A stretch of 64,000 bases of DNA from Corynebacterium glyciniphilum AJ 3170 (GCF_000626675.1 NZ_CP006842.1:1860001-1924000); one strand, 5' to 3'; positions 35,267 through 44,077 are shown, counted from the stretch's first letter. The notes: generated from the sequence alone by a model not told the origin. Translations and numbers: made by a program.

Positions 35267-35491
35267 ATGGACCACTTCTTCAGCGCCACACTCCACCAGT
35301 CCGCGGCTCCATTCTCCCATTTGACCACTCACAACGGGGTGGCATACACGGCCGGCATCATCGGTCAGGACCGGTCGAGTGGCACGCTCGTCGCCGAAGA
35401 CGTGAACAAGCAGCGTGCACTGATGATGGAGAATCTCGGCGTGCTCGAACACGTCAGATCACCGCGGCACCGCGGTCACCCCTCATGCTGA
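35267..35491 (+). pseudogene. Truncated RidA-family (YjgF/UK114) gene fragment
   Basis: MDHFFSATLHQSAAPFSHL and HNGVAYTAGIIGQD, then VNKQRALMMENLGVL, match the first half of RidA, an enamine/imine deaminase of about 125 aa. After about residue 62 the match ends and 12 unrelated residues lead to a stop at 35491, so the second half, including the catalytic Arg and Glu region, is missing. The break lies at a short palindrome (35461-35476). Translation may still occur but the product cannot form the RidA trimer active site. Confidence 0.7.
35461..35476. repeat. Short palindrome ACCGCGG-CA-CCGCGGT at the RidA break
   Basis: Two 7-nt arms with a 2-nt spacer, 47 nt upstream of the class V aminotransferase start. 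It is placed like an operator; the direct repeat AGATCAC at 35456 and 35497 flanks it. Confidence 0.4.
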
Positions 35492-35522
35492 GAATGAGAT
35501 CACTCTGTGGGAGAATAAGGTC

Positions 35523-36653
35523 ATGAACCTCCCACACAATGATATCGACCCCGATGGACTGCTCGAGTACTCCGTCGTCTTCACGGACCGGTCCCTCAAC
35601 CACATGTCGGCCCGGTTCACCAAGGTCATGCAGGATATCCGCGACGTGCTGATCGGCACCTACGACGCCGCCACCGTCGCCGTCGTCCCCGGCGGAGGCA
35701 GCTACGCCATGGAAGCCGTCGCCCGGCAGCTCGTCACCGACAAGCGCACACTGATCGTCCGCAACGGACTGTTCTCCTTCCGGTGGTCGCAGATCATCGA
35801 GGCCGGCCGGATCACCGACGACGTCACCGTCCTCAAGGCACGCCAGACCAGCGACGAGCCGACCTCCACCTGGGTTCCTGCCCCGATCGAGGACGTCGCT
35901 GCCGCGATCCGTCGTGAGCGTCCTGAGGTGGTCATTGCCCCGCACGTGGAAACGGCCGCCGGCATCCAGCTCACCGACAGCTACATCACCACCATGGCCG
36001 AGGCCGCCCACGAGGTCGGCGCGCTGGTGGTCCTCGACTGTGTCGCCTCCGGGGCCTCCTGGGTCTCCATGACCGACACAGGCGTCGATGTCCTGGTCAG
36101 CGCCCCGCAGAAGGGCTGGAGCGGTACCCCCTGCGCCGGTTACGTTATGCTCAGCGAGGCAGGGCGTGACGCGGTGAACAAGTCCACCTCCTCCAGCTTC
36201 GCGGTGGACCTGAAGAAGTGGCTCTTCATCACCGATGAATACGGCGAAGGTCGTACCCCCTACCACGCCACGCTGCCGACCGACGGCCTGGCACACAACG
36301 CTGAACTCATGCTCGAGGCCCGGGAGCTCGGCCTGGAGAACCTGCGCGCGGCACAGATCGACCTCGGCGCCAAGGTCCGCGCCCTGCTCGACGAGCACCG
36401 CATCACCACGATTTCCAGCGGAGAGTTCGCCGCCCCCAGTGTTGTCGTCGCCTACACCGACGACCCTGCTATGAAGTCCGGTGCGAAGTTCAAGGAGGCC
36501 GGAGTGCAGGTCGCCGGCGGGGTACCGCTGCAGTGCGGTGAGCCGGAGGACTTCTCCACGTTCCGTCTGGGTCTGTTCGGTCTCGACAAGCTCGCCGACG
36601 TCGACGGCACCGTCGATCGTCTGCGGAAAGCTCTAGAGAAGATGGGGATGTAG
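35523..36653 (+). CDS. Class V PLP-dependent aminotransferase
   Basis: 376 aa fold-type I enzyme related to alanine/serine-glyoxylate aminotransferases. The PLP region includes VPGGGSYAMEAVARQL (phosphate-binding loop), VVLDCVASGASWVSM (Asp that pairs with PLP nitrogen) and the Schiff-base lysine in VSAPQKGWSGTPCAGY. It probably transfers an amino group between a small amino acid and glyoxylate or pyruvate; the exact pair is not visible. AAGG just before the ATG is a weak ribosome site. The downstream thiamine-binding gene starts 10 nt after its stop with its own -10 that overlaps the stop codon. Confidence 0.88.
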   Translation: MNLPHNDIDPDGLLEYSVVFTDRSLNHMSARFTKVMQDIRDVLIGTYDAATVAVVPGGGSYAMEAVARQLVTDKRTLIVRNGLFSFRWSQIIEAGRITDDVTVLKARQTSDEPTSTWVPAPIEDVAAAIRRERPEVVIAPHVETAAGIQLTDSYITTMAEAAHEVGALVVLDCVASGASWVSMTDTGVDVLVSAPQKGWSGTPCAGYVMLSEAGRDAVNKSTSSSFAVDLKKWLFITDEYGEGRTPYHATLPTDGLAHNAELMLEARELGLENLRAAQIDLGAKVRALLDEHRITTISSGEFAAPSVVVAYTDDPAMKSGAKFKEAGVQVAGGVPLQCGEPEDFSTFRLGLFGLDKLADVDGTVDRLRKALEKMGM

Positions 36654-36656
36654 GCT
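36651..36656 (+). promoter_or_regulatory. -10 box (TAGGCT) overlapping the aminotransferase stop
   Basis: TAGGCT starts with the TAG stop and ends 7 nt before ATG 36664, suggesting a leaderless internal promoter for the small protein. Confidence 0.4.
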
Positions 36657-36663
36657 GACCGGT

Positions 36664-36969
36664 ATGCTGTTCGCTTTTTCCATTGCCCCGGCAACGACCC
36701 CGGAGCCGGACGGTTCCATGGCCCACATCGTGGCCAAGGCGGTCGACGTCATTCGGGAGTCGGGTCTCCCCCACGAGACGACGTCAATGTTCACCACGAT
36801 CGAAGGTGAGTGGGACGAGGTGATGCCGGTGGTCAAGCGTGCGTGCGACGCAGTCGGCGAGTACTCCCCCCGGGTGTCGCTCGTGCTGAAGGCGGACCTG
36901 CGTCCCGGGCACACCGGGGAAATCAGCGGAAAGGTCGAACGGCTGAACGCCCATCTCGACGAGCAGTAA
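36664..36969 (+). CDS. Thiamine-binding (MTH1187/YkoF-like) small protein
   Basis: 101 aa ferredoxin-like fold protein of the COG0011 group. FAFSIAPATTPEPDGSMAHIVA, SGLPHETTSMFTTIEGEWDEV and SPRVSLVLKADLRPG are the conserved blocks; members bind thiamine or its pyrimidine part. No transporter gene is next to it, so its role here is open. It converges on the LigD-type gene with a gap of 24 nt. Confidence 0.8.
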   Translation: MLFAFSIAPATTPEPDGSMAHIVAKAVDVIRESGLPHETTSMFTTIEGEWDEVMPVVKRACDAVGEYSPRVSLVLKADLRPGHTGEISGKVERLNAHLDEQ

Positions 36970-36993
36970 CGGGGCAGGTGGGGTCACCGGACC

Positions 36994-38283
36994 TCACTTC
37001 GTGGACATCAGATGCAGCAACCAGTTTCTGCTGTCGTCATTCATCCGTGTCCGGATCAGGGAGAACTTTTGTGGTTCCCCGCCGAGTCCTCCATTCTGTC
37101 GCCCGTATAAGGTCATGACGATCTCGTCGTCCCGCCATTTCTCGAGGCTGTAGGACCCCGCGTCCCAGATATCCACGGTGCCGGCACCGGGGCTTCCTTC
37201 GTCGATCCTGCCCTCGAATCCGCCGTAGCTGAGCGGATGATCCTCGGTCTGCACCGCCAGCCGGTTGGTTCCGGAGTCCCGGGGCACCCCTTTCGGCAGT
37301 GCCCAGGACACCAGCACGCCGTCATGCTCCAAGCGGAAGTCCCAGTGCAGGTGCGATGCATCATGTTCCTGGATGACGAAGGACGGTCCGCCGTCACCGG
37401 GGCCCAGCAGGACGTCCAACGGATCACCGGTGCTGAGCAGCCGGTCGGCGACCTGCCGGAAGCCGAGTTGCCGAACGCCACTGTCGATTTCATCCCAGGT
37501 ACGGGGCGCTGCGACCGTCGGACGCGCCCGTCCGCGCAGTGAATAGGGTACGCACGTGGTTTTCACCCCGTCGTTCTGACTCCAGTCAATCAGGACTCTT
37601 CCCCGACGCTCTTCCCTGGCCATCCTGGACACCACGAGATCCGGGTGTTTCCCGGCGATATCGTCAGCGATGCGATGGACGATATCCCGGACGACGGACG
37701 GGCGGTGGCCTGAGGCCACCTCCGCGTAGACATGGATCCCGCTGCTGCCCGTAGTCACGGGTACTGACATAAGGTCGCGCGCATCGAGTTCTTCCCGGAC
37801 GAGATGTGCAACGTCCGCGCACTGCGCCAGACTTGCCCCCTCACCAGGGTCAAGGTCGAAGACCATCCGGTCAGGGCCGTGAATGCCGCCACGCGGCCCG
37901 TAACGCCACTGGGGCGTGTGGATCTCGAGCGCGTCCAGCTGAGCGAGCCAGATGAGCGTGGCCGCATCATTGACCATCGGATAGCGGGTCAGTCGGGTCT
38001 GGTGCTCGAACTGCCGCGTTGTCACCCAGTCCGGCGCACTACCCGGACGCAGATTCCGCTCAAAGAAGAACTGCCCCGGGTGTTCGGCGGTCCCCACCCC
38101 GTCGACCCACCGCTTGCGAGTGGCTGGTCGGTCATGCGCATGACCCACCAGCCATGGAGCGACTGTGAGCAGGTAGTCGATGACGTCGCGTTTGGTGGTC
38201 CCGGTTGACGGGTACATCACCTTGTTCGGGTGTGTGACCCGCACAGAACGTCCGTCGACCTCAACGGTCTCGGCAGTACTCAT
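36994..38283 (-). CDS. LigD-type polymerase-phosphoesterase (Pol-PE) protein without ligase domain
   Basis: 429 aa. The N-terminal two-thirds is the archaeo-eukaryotic primase-like NHEJ polymerase: THPNKVMYPSTGTTKRDVIDY, FFFERNLRPG, the catalytic Asp pair in MVFDLDPGEG near 140, TGSSGIHVYAEV and RRGRVLIDWSQND. The C-terminal third is a 3'-phosphoesterase domain (FVIQEHDASHLHWDFRL, then SWALPKGVP). In full LigD these domains accompany an ATP-dependent ligase, absent here, and no Ku gene is in the window. It likely processes DNA ends with a separate ligase. Confidence 0.88.
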   Translation of the reverse strand: MSTAETVEVDGRSVRVTHPNKVMYPSTGTTKRDVIDYLLTVAPWLVGHAHDRPATRKRWVDGVGTAEHPGQFFFERNLRPGSAPDWVTTRQFEHQTRLTRYPMVNDAATLIWLAQLDALEIHTPQWRYGPRGGIHGPDRMVFDLDPGEGASLAQCADVAHLVREELDARDLMSVPVTTGSSGIHVYAEVASGHRPSVVRDIVHRIADDIAGKHPDLVVSRMAREERRGRVLIDWSQNDGVKTTCVPYSLRGRARPTVAAPRTWDEIDSGVRQLGFRQVADRLLSTGDPLDVLLGPGDGGPSFVIQEHDASHLHWDFRLEHDGVLVSWALPKGVPRDSGTNRLAVQTEDHPLSYGGFEGRIDEGSPGAGTVDIWDAGSYSLEKWRDDEIVMTLYGRQNGGLGGEPQKFSLIRTRMNDDSRNWLLHLMSTK

Positions 38284-38310
38284 GCCGCCAGTGTGGCACG
38301 ATCGGGGAAG

Positions 38311-39288
38311 TCACGGAAGGGCTCTCACGGTCGCAGCCGCGTTACGCTCGCTGAAGTACTCCGCAGCCCGCACCGGCGCGTAGTCCGCTCCCCCACCGGC
38401 GGGAGGGGCGAGGGGTTCAACGACCTGGGTCATGTCAGGCTCCATGAACGCGATGATGCTGTACAGCTCCTCGGACGGCGCATCCTCACTCGGTGCCACG
38501 ACACGGTGCCGGGTTGAACGCCACCGGTCCCCGGTCCATCGTGCCAGCAGGTCCGCGATATTGATCGTCAATGCCCCCTCGACATAGGGCGCGTCCTGCC
38601 ATTCTCCGTCGGCGGTCTGGACCTGCAGTCCGCCGTAGCCGGGCTCACGGTCGAGGATCGTCACCAGCCCCCAGTCCGTGTGCGGAGCTATCCGGTACTG
38701 TCCCTGCTTGGCCCGTCCGACCACCGAGAGTGCCGGGTACCGGTTGATGTTGAAGGTGTGCGGCGAGTTTTCCGCCCGGTCGACAAAGTAGCGCTCGTCC
38801 AGCCCGAGCGCGGTGGCGAGCATTTCCAGCAGATCGCAGTAGAGCTCACGGGCTGCCTCTGCCCAGCGGGTGACCAGCGCTTCCAACGACGGAACCTCAA
38901 CGGGGTACATGTTGGGGCGGAAGTACGCGGCGTCAATGCTCTTGTCACCGGTACGGTGATCACGACCGAAGGTGAGTGTCTCCTTGAGATCTGCCGTACC
39001 CGGGTCGGCCTGCTCGCCGTAGTAGGCGTTGGCTTCGTCACCGGTGCGTATCCAGCCGCGTCCTCCGACGACGGTCCGGTACTTCTCCTTGGTGGCGTCC
39101 GACAGGTGGAAGAACTCCGCCGCCGCAGCACGCAGCTCGGCGGACCATGTGTCATCGATGCCGTGCCCGCTGACCATGAAGAACCCGGAATCCTGCATGG
39201 CACGGTCCAGACGTTCAGCGAGTTCTCCACGGCGTTCCACGGGGGCGGTGCGCCATTCCGCGACATCGATCAGAGGAATATCCAGCAT
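38311..39288 (-). CDS. Isopenicillin-N-synthase-like 2OG-Fe(II) oxygenase
   Basis: 325 aa from ATG 39288. N-terminal DIPLIDVAEW and GFFMVSGHGID are typical of the IPNS/2OG family; the Fe(II) ligands are in IAPHTDWGLVTIL (His-x-Asp) and STRHRVV (distal His), followed by the Arg-Ser-type 2-oxoglutarate site region (RHRVVAPSEDAPS). Substrate unknown; corynebacterial members are often annotated only as oxidoreductases. ATG 39321 would add 11 residues; I favour 39288 because an AAGAAAGG lies upstream of it. The neighbouring minus-strand genes are separated by short gaps. Confidence 0.85.
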   Translation of the reverse strand: MLDIPLIDVAEWRTAPVERRGELAERLDRAMQDSGFFMVSGHGIDDTWSAELRAAAAEFFHLSDATKEKYRTVVGGRGWIRTGDEANAYYGEQADPGTADLKETLTFGRDHRTGDKSIDAAYFRPNMYPVEVPSLEALVTRWAEAARELYCDLLEMLATALGLDERYFVDRAENSPHTFNINRYPALSVVGRAKQGQYRIAPHTDWGLVTILDREPGYGGLQVQTADGEWQDAPYVEGALTINIADLLARWTGDRWRSTRHRVVAPSEDAPSEELYSIIAFMEPDMTQVVEPLAPPAGGGADYAPVRAAEYFSERNAAATVRALP

Positions 39289-39349
39289 CGTGCCCGTCAA
39301 AGGTTTGCCTTTCTTGATCATGCAGTGTGGGCAATATCGTACACGCCCG

Positions 39350-39931
39350 TCACAGCCCGGCGAGGATCTCCTTCAGCACTGCACGCATCGTCTCGCGTTG
39401 TTCGGCAGACACCATGTCGGAGACGGTAAGCGTTACCGTCACCCGCGTCTGATTCTTCGGCGCCACCGCGACCTCAAGCGAGGCTCCGTCCTCGAGGGAG
39501 CAGCGCCAGTATGACCGTTTCGGTGTGTCAGAAACACGTGGCTCCCCGACCAGACACACAGTCGCATCGCCGGTGATCACCGCGCCGACCCGGTCGCGGA
39601 CCGCAGCCGGGCTATCGTCCCCGGCCAACCCTGCTGTCGTTTTCGCGTCCACCGTGCGTGACGCCGCCACCTGGAAGTCCCCCGCACTCGACTGCCCGGT
39701 GACCCGACGGCCGATCTGCTTCTCGTAGGCCACTGTGGCCCCCTGCCCCCACCACCCCGGGTTGTCGACTCCGGAGCCGACCATCAGTGGATGCACCGCG
39801 GCCGCCAGGTCTGCATGGGATGACTCCGCGCCTCCGGCAGCCTCGAAGGCTCGGACCATGCTGTCCCAGGCCACTCCGGTGGCCTGTACCACCCGGGCGA
39901 TCTCAGCGTCCACAGTTGACGTCCGCGGCAC
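39350..39931 (-). CDS. Conserved hypothetical protein, possible SRPBCC/AHSA1-like domain
   Basis: 193 aa from a GTG. The N-terminal part (TSTVDAEIARVVQATGVAWDSMV) is helical. The middle has the pattern NPGWWGQGATVAYEKQIGRR, which I have seen in proteins with a C-terminal AHSA1/SRPBCC-type lipid-binding fold; the remainder (FQVAASRTVDAKTTAGL, then YWRCSLEDGASLEVAVAPKN) fits alternating strands. Assignment is tentative. No signal peptide or membrane segment. Function unknown. Confidence 0.6.
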   Translation of the reverse strand: MPRTSTVDAEIARVVQATGVAWDSMVRAFEAAGGAESSHADLAAAVHPLMVGSGVDNPGWWGQGATVAYEKQIGRRVTGQSSAGDFQVAASRTVDAKTTAGLAGDDSPAAVRDRVGAVITGDATVCLVGEPRVSDTPKRSYWRCSLEDGASLEVAVAPKNQTRVTVTLTVSDMVSAEQRETMRAVLKEILAGL

Positions 39932-39944
39932 GATCCCGACGCCC

Positions 39945-40511
39945 CTACCTCACGCGGGCGGACTCGATACGCGTCGGCGCCACATAGGCCGTACCTGCGG
40001 TGCACAGGATCGCCCCGAGGGTGAGCAGCGTATTCCAGTCTCCGTCCAGCAGCCCACCGAGCAGGACATACACCACGCCCGCGGCGATCGCCAGGGCGAG
40101 GATCGCGGCGCCGAAGAGATTCTCGTTACCGGTGCCGACCACTGGTATATACAGCAGGCCGGCGAGAACGCCGACAATGCCGGCGATTGCCCCGTAGACC
40201 ACCGCGGCACCCGGCCCCTGGGCGGCCCAGCCTGTGACGGCAGAGACGATGAGGTCGATCACCAGGAGGACGGCGAAGGAGATCACCGCACAGAGCACAC
40301 CGAGGATCACCAGGTTGATGATGACCTTCTTGGTGTCGAAGCGTCCGGCCAGCAGGTTCTCGGGTTGTTGCCGGGGTGGCTGGGGCGACTGAGACTGCTG
40401 CTGGTAGCCCTGGTTCTGCCGCGACTGTTGCGGGGCGTACTGCCGTGTCGGCTCGTACTGCTGACCGTAGCCACGGTTCGGGTCCTGGCGGTAGGGCTGC
40501 TGGTTACTCAT
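39945..40511 (-). CDS. Gln-rich N-terminus membrane protein
   Basis: 188 aa. Residues 1-55 are a hydrophilic Gln/Tyr/Pro-rich stretch (for example QQYEPTRQYAPQQSRQNQGY), then four hydrophobic segments (about 63-85, 100-120, 127-148 and 158-178). Similar small proteins with a disordered Gln-rich cytoplasmic tail occur in corynebacteria and mycobacteria; function unknown. The low-complexity start may be a protein-interaction region. It lies 13 nt from the previous minus-strand gene. Confidence 0.75.
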   Translation of the reverse strand: MSNQQPYRQDPNRGYGQQYEPTRQYAPQQSRQNQGYQQQSQSPQPPRQQPENLLAGRFDTKKVIINLVILGVLCAVISFAVLLVIDLIVSAVTGWAAQGPGAAVVYGAIAGIVGVLAGLLYIPVVGTGNENLFGAAILALAIAAGVVYVLLGGLLDGDWNTLLTLGAILCTAGTAYVAPTRIESARVR

Positions 40512-40533
40512 GCGCCCCAGTCTTCCACGCTGG

Positions 40534-41325
40534 TCACACCCGGATCAACAACTCGCCGTGCGGCATCACGAACACCGCGGCATCGTCTTCGCTCCAGGAC
40601 CGCCATCCGGCACAGATCCGGTCGGTATCGTCCGCCGTGACGGCAGCAGACTCACAAGTGCGACGGATCCAGTTATCCGCCAGCCACGAGGCTCCCGCTC
40701 CGGCACTGTACTGCCACGTCGTCGTGCTGTAGGTGAGCTGCCCAGCGCTGAAACCTGCGGCGCGGGCCCACTGCGGCAGGTGCCGCCCTGCATCGGGCTC
40801 GCCCCCGTTGGCCCGTGCCCGACGCCGGTAGTCACGCTGCCATTCCAGAATTCCCTCCGGCTGCGGGTGGAAGAACATGCCCTCGTAGTCGGCGTCCCGT
40901 ACCGCGACAATGCCGCCAGGGGCAGCGACGCGCGCGAACTCGCGCAATGCGCCGACCGGGTCACCCAGGTGCTGCAGCACCTGGTGTGCGACGACGACGT
41001 CGAAGGTCCCGTCCTGAAACGGCAGTGCCTGGGCGTCTCCGGTCATGAACACCGCACCAATGCCGCGACGGCGTGCCAGCTCCTCGGCAGCAGTCACGGG
41101 TGCCGGCGTGTTTTCCACACCGACGACCTGGGACGCTGACCCACCCTGGCCGGCGATGACCGCCGCAAGGTCCAGTGTGATCGATCCGTGACCACACCCC
41201 ACGTCGAGAACACGGGAATCGCGGTGCAGGTACGGGAGGACGAATGCCAACGAATCCTGCGCAGTGCGCGTCAGGTGGTTGGCGAGAACCGCCGGGCCGT
41301 GTCCGTGGGTGTACTTCACGGTCAC
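40534..41325 (-). CDS. Class I SAM-dependent methyltransferase
   Basis: 263 aa from GTG 41325, which overlaps the thioesterase stop (GTGA). Motif I is VLDVGCGHGSITLDLA, followed by VVGVENTPAPV and the motif II-IV region DGTFDVVVAHQVLQHLGDP. This is a UbiE/COQ5-like or mycolate/menaquinone-type small-molecule methyltransferase; the substrate is not visible. C-terminal half carries a substrate-cap region (QWARAAGFSAGQLTYSTTTW). Last gene of the overlapping four-gene operon with the two-component system. Confidence 0.85.
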   Translation of the reverse strand: MTVKYTHGHGPAVLANHLTRTAQDSLAFVLPYLHRDSRVLDVGCGHGSITLDLAAVIAGQGGSASQVVGVENTPAPVTAAEELARRRGIGAVFMTGDAQALPFQDGTFDVVVAHQVLQHLGDPVGALREFARVAAPGGIVAVRDADYEGMFFHPQPEGILEWQRDYRRRARANGGEPDAGRHLPQWARAAGFSAGQLTYSTTTWQYSAGAGASWLADNWIRRTCESAAVTADDTDRICAGWRSWSEDDAAVFVMPHGELLIRV

Positions 41326-42152
41326 GTGAACCGGATTCCGGCGAACTGGTGGGACTGTGCGACGAGATTGCCTGCCGCATCCCACACGGTCGCAGATTCG
41401 TCGACCCGGTCGCCCTGGATGAGATTGGCCGTCAACAGGACGTTCACCGGTCCGGGCACAGGCACCGCACGGATGTAGGTCGACAGTTCGATGGTGGGGA
41501 CCCAACCACCTGGCCTGATATCGAAGGGCGCCGGTGGCAGGATGTCTGCAGCGAGCAACAGGGACTCGGGGGTGAAGTTCTCACCGTCAGGCAGTTCCAC
41601 CCATGCTCGGACTTCACCGAGTCCGCGGGGTTTTCCTTCTGTAAGAGCGGTCTGGCCGGGGTGCAGGTACAGCCCGGCGCGGTGGAGGATCTCCACGGGA
41701 AACTGCTCTCGCGGCGGTGTGAACCGCGTGCAGTCCGAGAACGGGGCTCCGGGATCAGGCAGGTTCAGCGTGGTCCAGTCGATATCCGCCGCCGTGAGCT
41801 CTCCGAGTGTGAACAGCGACTCACCGGTGATCTGGTTGGCCTGGATCATCCGGACACGAACCTGGGTGGTGGTCCGGCCTGTGCGCATACGTTCGGACAC
41901 CAGCTCCACCGGACCGGGTCGTGGTGACCGCAGGAAGTGGGTTGACGCAGCGACGATATGCGGGTGGGAACCATCGTCGGTCGTTCCCCCGGCCTCGGCC
42001 TCCGCCACCGCAGCACGGGCCATGACGGTCTGCAGGTAACCACCGTTGGGGTTGCCCAAGATCGTCCACCCCGGGTCGATTTCGGCGGACCAGAGGTGGT
42101 CACCGGATGGTGTGACGGCACTGACGTCTGCGTATTCGCTCACTTGGCTCAC
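41322..42152 (-). CDS. TesB-like double-hotdog acyl-CoA thioesterase
   Basis: 276 aa from GTG 42152, which overlaps the regulator stop (GTGA). Two hotdog domains: the first with DPGWTILGNPNGGYLQTVMAR, ASTHFLRSPRPGPVELVSE and RTTTQVRVRMIQ, the second with GGWVPTIELSTYIRAVPVPG and DESATVWDAAGNLVAQSHQFAG. This is the 4HBT_3 layout. It hydrolyses acyl-CoA thioesters of unknown chain type. Its coupling to a two-component system and a methyltransferase is unusual and may point to lipid remodelling. Confidence 0.87.
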   Translation of the reverse strand: MSQVSEYADVSAVTPSGDHLWSAEIDPGWTILGNPNGGYLQTVMARAAVAEAEAGGTTDDGSHPHIVAASTHFLRSPRPGPVELVSERMRTGRTTTQVRVRMIQANQITGESLFTLGELTAADIDWTTLNLPDPGAPFSDCTRFTPPREQFPVEILHRAGLYLHPGQTALTEGKPRGLGEVRAWVELPDGENFTPESLLLAADILPPAPFDIRPGGWVPTIELSTYIRAVPVPGPVNVLLTANLIQGDRVDESATVWDAAGNLVAQSHQFAGIRFT

Positions 42153-42832
42153 TGTACCCGGTGTTCCCGGTGCCACAGGGCTGCCTGGAGCCGCGAGACC
42201 GCACCGATCTTGGCGAACAGGTTCCCCAGGTGGGTTTTCACCGTGGTTTCGCTGATGTGTAGTTCTGCTGCGATCTGGTTGTTGGACAGTCCGGCGGCTA
42301 CCAGGCCCAGGACCTCTTCTTCCCTACCTGTCAGGTGAACGCTCTCGGAGTCCGACCCGTGATCGGTCCTGGTACCCCTGCTGTGAACGGACTCTGCGCG
42401 TTCCGCGCGCTGCCGGAGGGCGGTGAGCACAGCGGTGGTGGTCTCGTTGGATAACGCGGCGTCTCCCTGCGCCACGGAACGGATTGCGGCAAGGATATTG
42501 GCCGGACGTTCCGTCTTCACCAGGTACCCGTCGGCGCCTGCGCCGATGGCGTCGAGAACATCTCCGTCGAGCCCGAAGGCGGAGATCACCAGGACCCGGC
42601 ACCCGGCGGAGCATAAGGCAGGGGTGATCTCGATTCCGCTGGCACCGGGCATCCGCACGTCAGTCAGGACGACGTCCGGACGTGCCCGGATCGCGACGTC
42701 GACCGTGGACGGGCCGTCGTCTGCTTCCCCGACCACGGACATGTCAGGAGCAGAAGCAACCAGGGTGAGGATCCCTGCCCGGAAGGCCGCCTGGTCGTCG
42801 GCAACGACGACTCTGATCGGTGCACTGGGCAT
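42149..42832 (-). CDS. NarL/LuxR-family response regulator
   Basis: 227 aa. N-terminal receiver domain with DDQAAF acidic pair, phospho-acceptor Asp in PDVVLTDVRMPG near 54, and the Lys in YLVKTE. C-terminal LuxR HTH (LTGREEEVLGLVAAGLSNNQ, then HISETTVKTHLGNLFAKIG). It starts at ATG 42832, which overlaps the kinase stop (TAATG). Acts with the kinase encoded just upstream. Its stop overlaps the thioesterase start, so thioesterase and methyltransferase output follows the same transcript. Target sites are not evident. Confidence 0.95.
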   Translation of the reverse strand: MPSAPIRVVVADDQAAFRAGILTLVASAPDMSVVGEADDGPSTVDVAIRARPDVVLTDVRMPGASGIEITPALCSAGCRVLVISAFGLDGDVLDAIGAGADGYLVKTERPANILAAIRSVAQGDAALSNETTTAVLTALRQRAERAESVHSRGTRTDHGSDSESVHLTGREEEVLGLVAAGLSNNQIAAELHISETTVKTHLGNLFAKIGAVSRLQAALWHREHRVQ

Positions 42833-44064
42833 TACCGGTCCCCGTCCCCGGTCGCGTGCAACGGCAGGCGTGCACGGACCCGCCAGGTGTCGGGGACAGA
42901 CCCGGTTTCTCCGTGTGTCCCTGCCACTACCGTGCCTCCGAGCGCACGCGCACGGTTGTCCATGGCCCGTAATCCGAGAGTGGTGGTCTCCGCCGTCGCT
43001 GTCGGCCTCGGGGGCAGACAGCGGTTCCGGCAGTCCAGTTCCACGTGGCCGGAGTGGACGGTCACGCGCAGGGAACGTGGTGAGGCTCCGTGCCGTACGG
43101 CGTTGGTGACTGCCTCCGCGCCGATATGCAGTAGTACGGTACGGATGCTGGTCGGCACGATTGCGGGGTCGTCGACCTGCGGGTCAGTCTCGACGACAGC
43201 CTCCTCCCCCAGACGCTGCCGGAAGATCTCCCAGTTGAGCGTCGGCACCATGGATGACGCCTGCTGCCCCGCCGCGGTGCCGGGGCCCGCCAGCACCCCG
43301 ATCACCTCCCGTAAGTCACCCAATGCCGCCTCCGCGCTGTCCCTGGCGGTTTCGAGGGACCGCGCCCGGGCGACAGGTTCATCCAGTTCCAGAGCCAGAC
43401 TCGTGTGCAGCGAGACTGCGGTCAGGTGCCCTGCCACCACGTCGTGCAGGTCCTGGGCGATCTGCAGCCGGTCCAACTCCACTTCGCGGGCGGCGCGTTC
43501 ACCGGCGAGTTCGTGTTCGGTACGGGCGAGTTCTTCGGCCGCCTCCTGGGCCACCTTGTGGTGTCGTACCTCCCAACCCCAGGCCAACGGGGTGAACACG
43601 GCGACCACAATGATCATCGCTCCGATGACGACCGCGGTCCCCAGAGGAACGGCATCGCCCCAACTCACCAGCATCGCCATCCCCATCACAGCACCGACGA
43701 CGACCCCCGTGACCGTGGCAGATCGCGCAGATCGGGCGCTGCCCCTCGCCACCGGCGCCCACAGCCCTTCGACGAGAAGGATGTAGGCACTGACCTGGTC
43801 GCCGAAGAGGAGTTCCAACAGGCTCACGGGAACAACCACCACAAGGAGCAGTCCAGGATGTGAGGACCGGACGAGGGTGCCCAGCGCACCGACCAGCATC
43901 AACACCAGTGAGGCGGCAGCGGGCCACGGCGTCGCGTCGAATACACCGCTGAGGAATGGTTGGTTGGTGACCCCGGACAGGTACAACACGACAACCACGA
44001 CCGCGTAGAGCAGCGCGGCACGGACGTCACTCCAGCTGATGACGGGAAAACGACCGGTGTCCAT
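42832..44064 (-). CDS. Sensor histidine kinase (NarL-type, HisKA_3)
   Basis: 410 aa. About five membrane helices in the first 180 residues with short loops, a coiled-coil-like linker (AEELARTEHELAGERAAREVE), then HisKA_3 with the phospho-His in QDLHDVVAGHLTAVSLH, and an HATPase_c domain with TSIRTVLLHIGAEAVTNAVRHG and TLGLRAMDNRARALGG. The short loops suggest it senses membrane or envelope conditions. I chose ATG 44064 because a -10 box (TAGCCT) is 7 nt upstream; the frame is open for 30 more codons before it. It is divergent from the GAP-family gene. Confidence 0.92.
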   Translation of the reverse strand: MDTGRFPVISWSDVRAALLYAVVVVVLYLSGVTNQPFLSGVFDATPWPAAASLVLMLVGALGTLVRSSHPGLLLVVVVPVSLLELLFGDQVSAYILLVEGLWAPVARGSARSARSATVTGVVVGAVMGMAMLVSWGDAVPLGTAVVIGAMIIVVAVFTPLAWGWEVRHHKVAQEAAEELARTEHELAGERAAREVELDRLQIAQDLHDVVAGHLTAVSLHTSLALELDEPVARARSLETARDSAEAALGDLREVIGVLAGPGTAAGQQASSMVPTLNWEIFRQRLGEEAVVETDPQVDDPAIVPTSIRTVLLHIGAEAVTNAVRHGASPRSLRVTVHSGHVELDCRNRCLPPRPTATAETTTLGLRAMDNRARALGGTVVAGTHGETGSVPDTWRVRARLPLHATGDGDR

Positions 44065-44071
44065 GGAAGCA

Positions 44072-44077
44072 AGGCTA
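44072..44077 (-). promoter_or_regulatory. -10 box (TAGCCT) of leaderless histidine-kinase operon
   Basis: On the minus strand TAGCCT ends 7 nt before ATG 44064 with no Shine-Dalgarno. It sets the kinase start. Confidence 0.55.
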
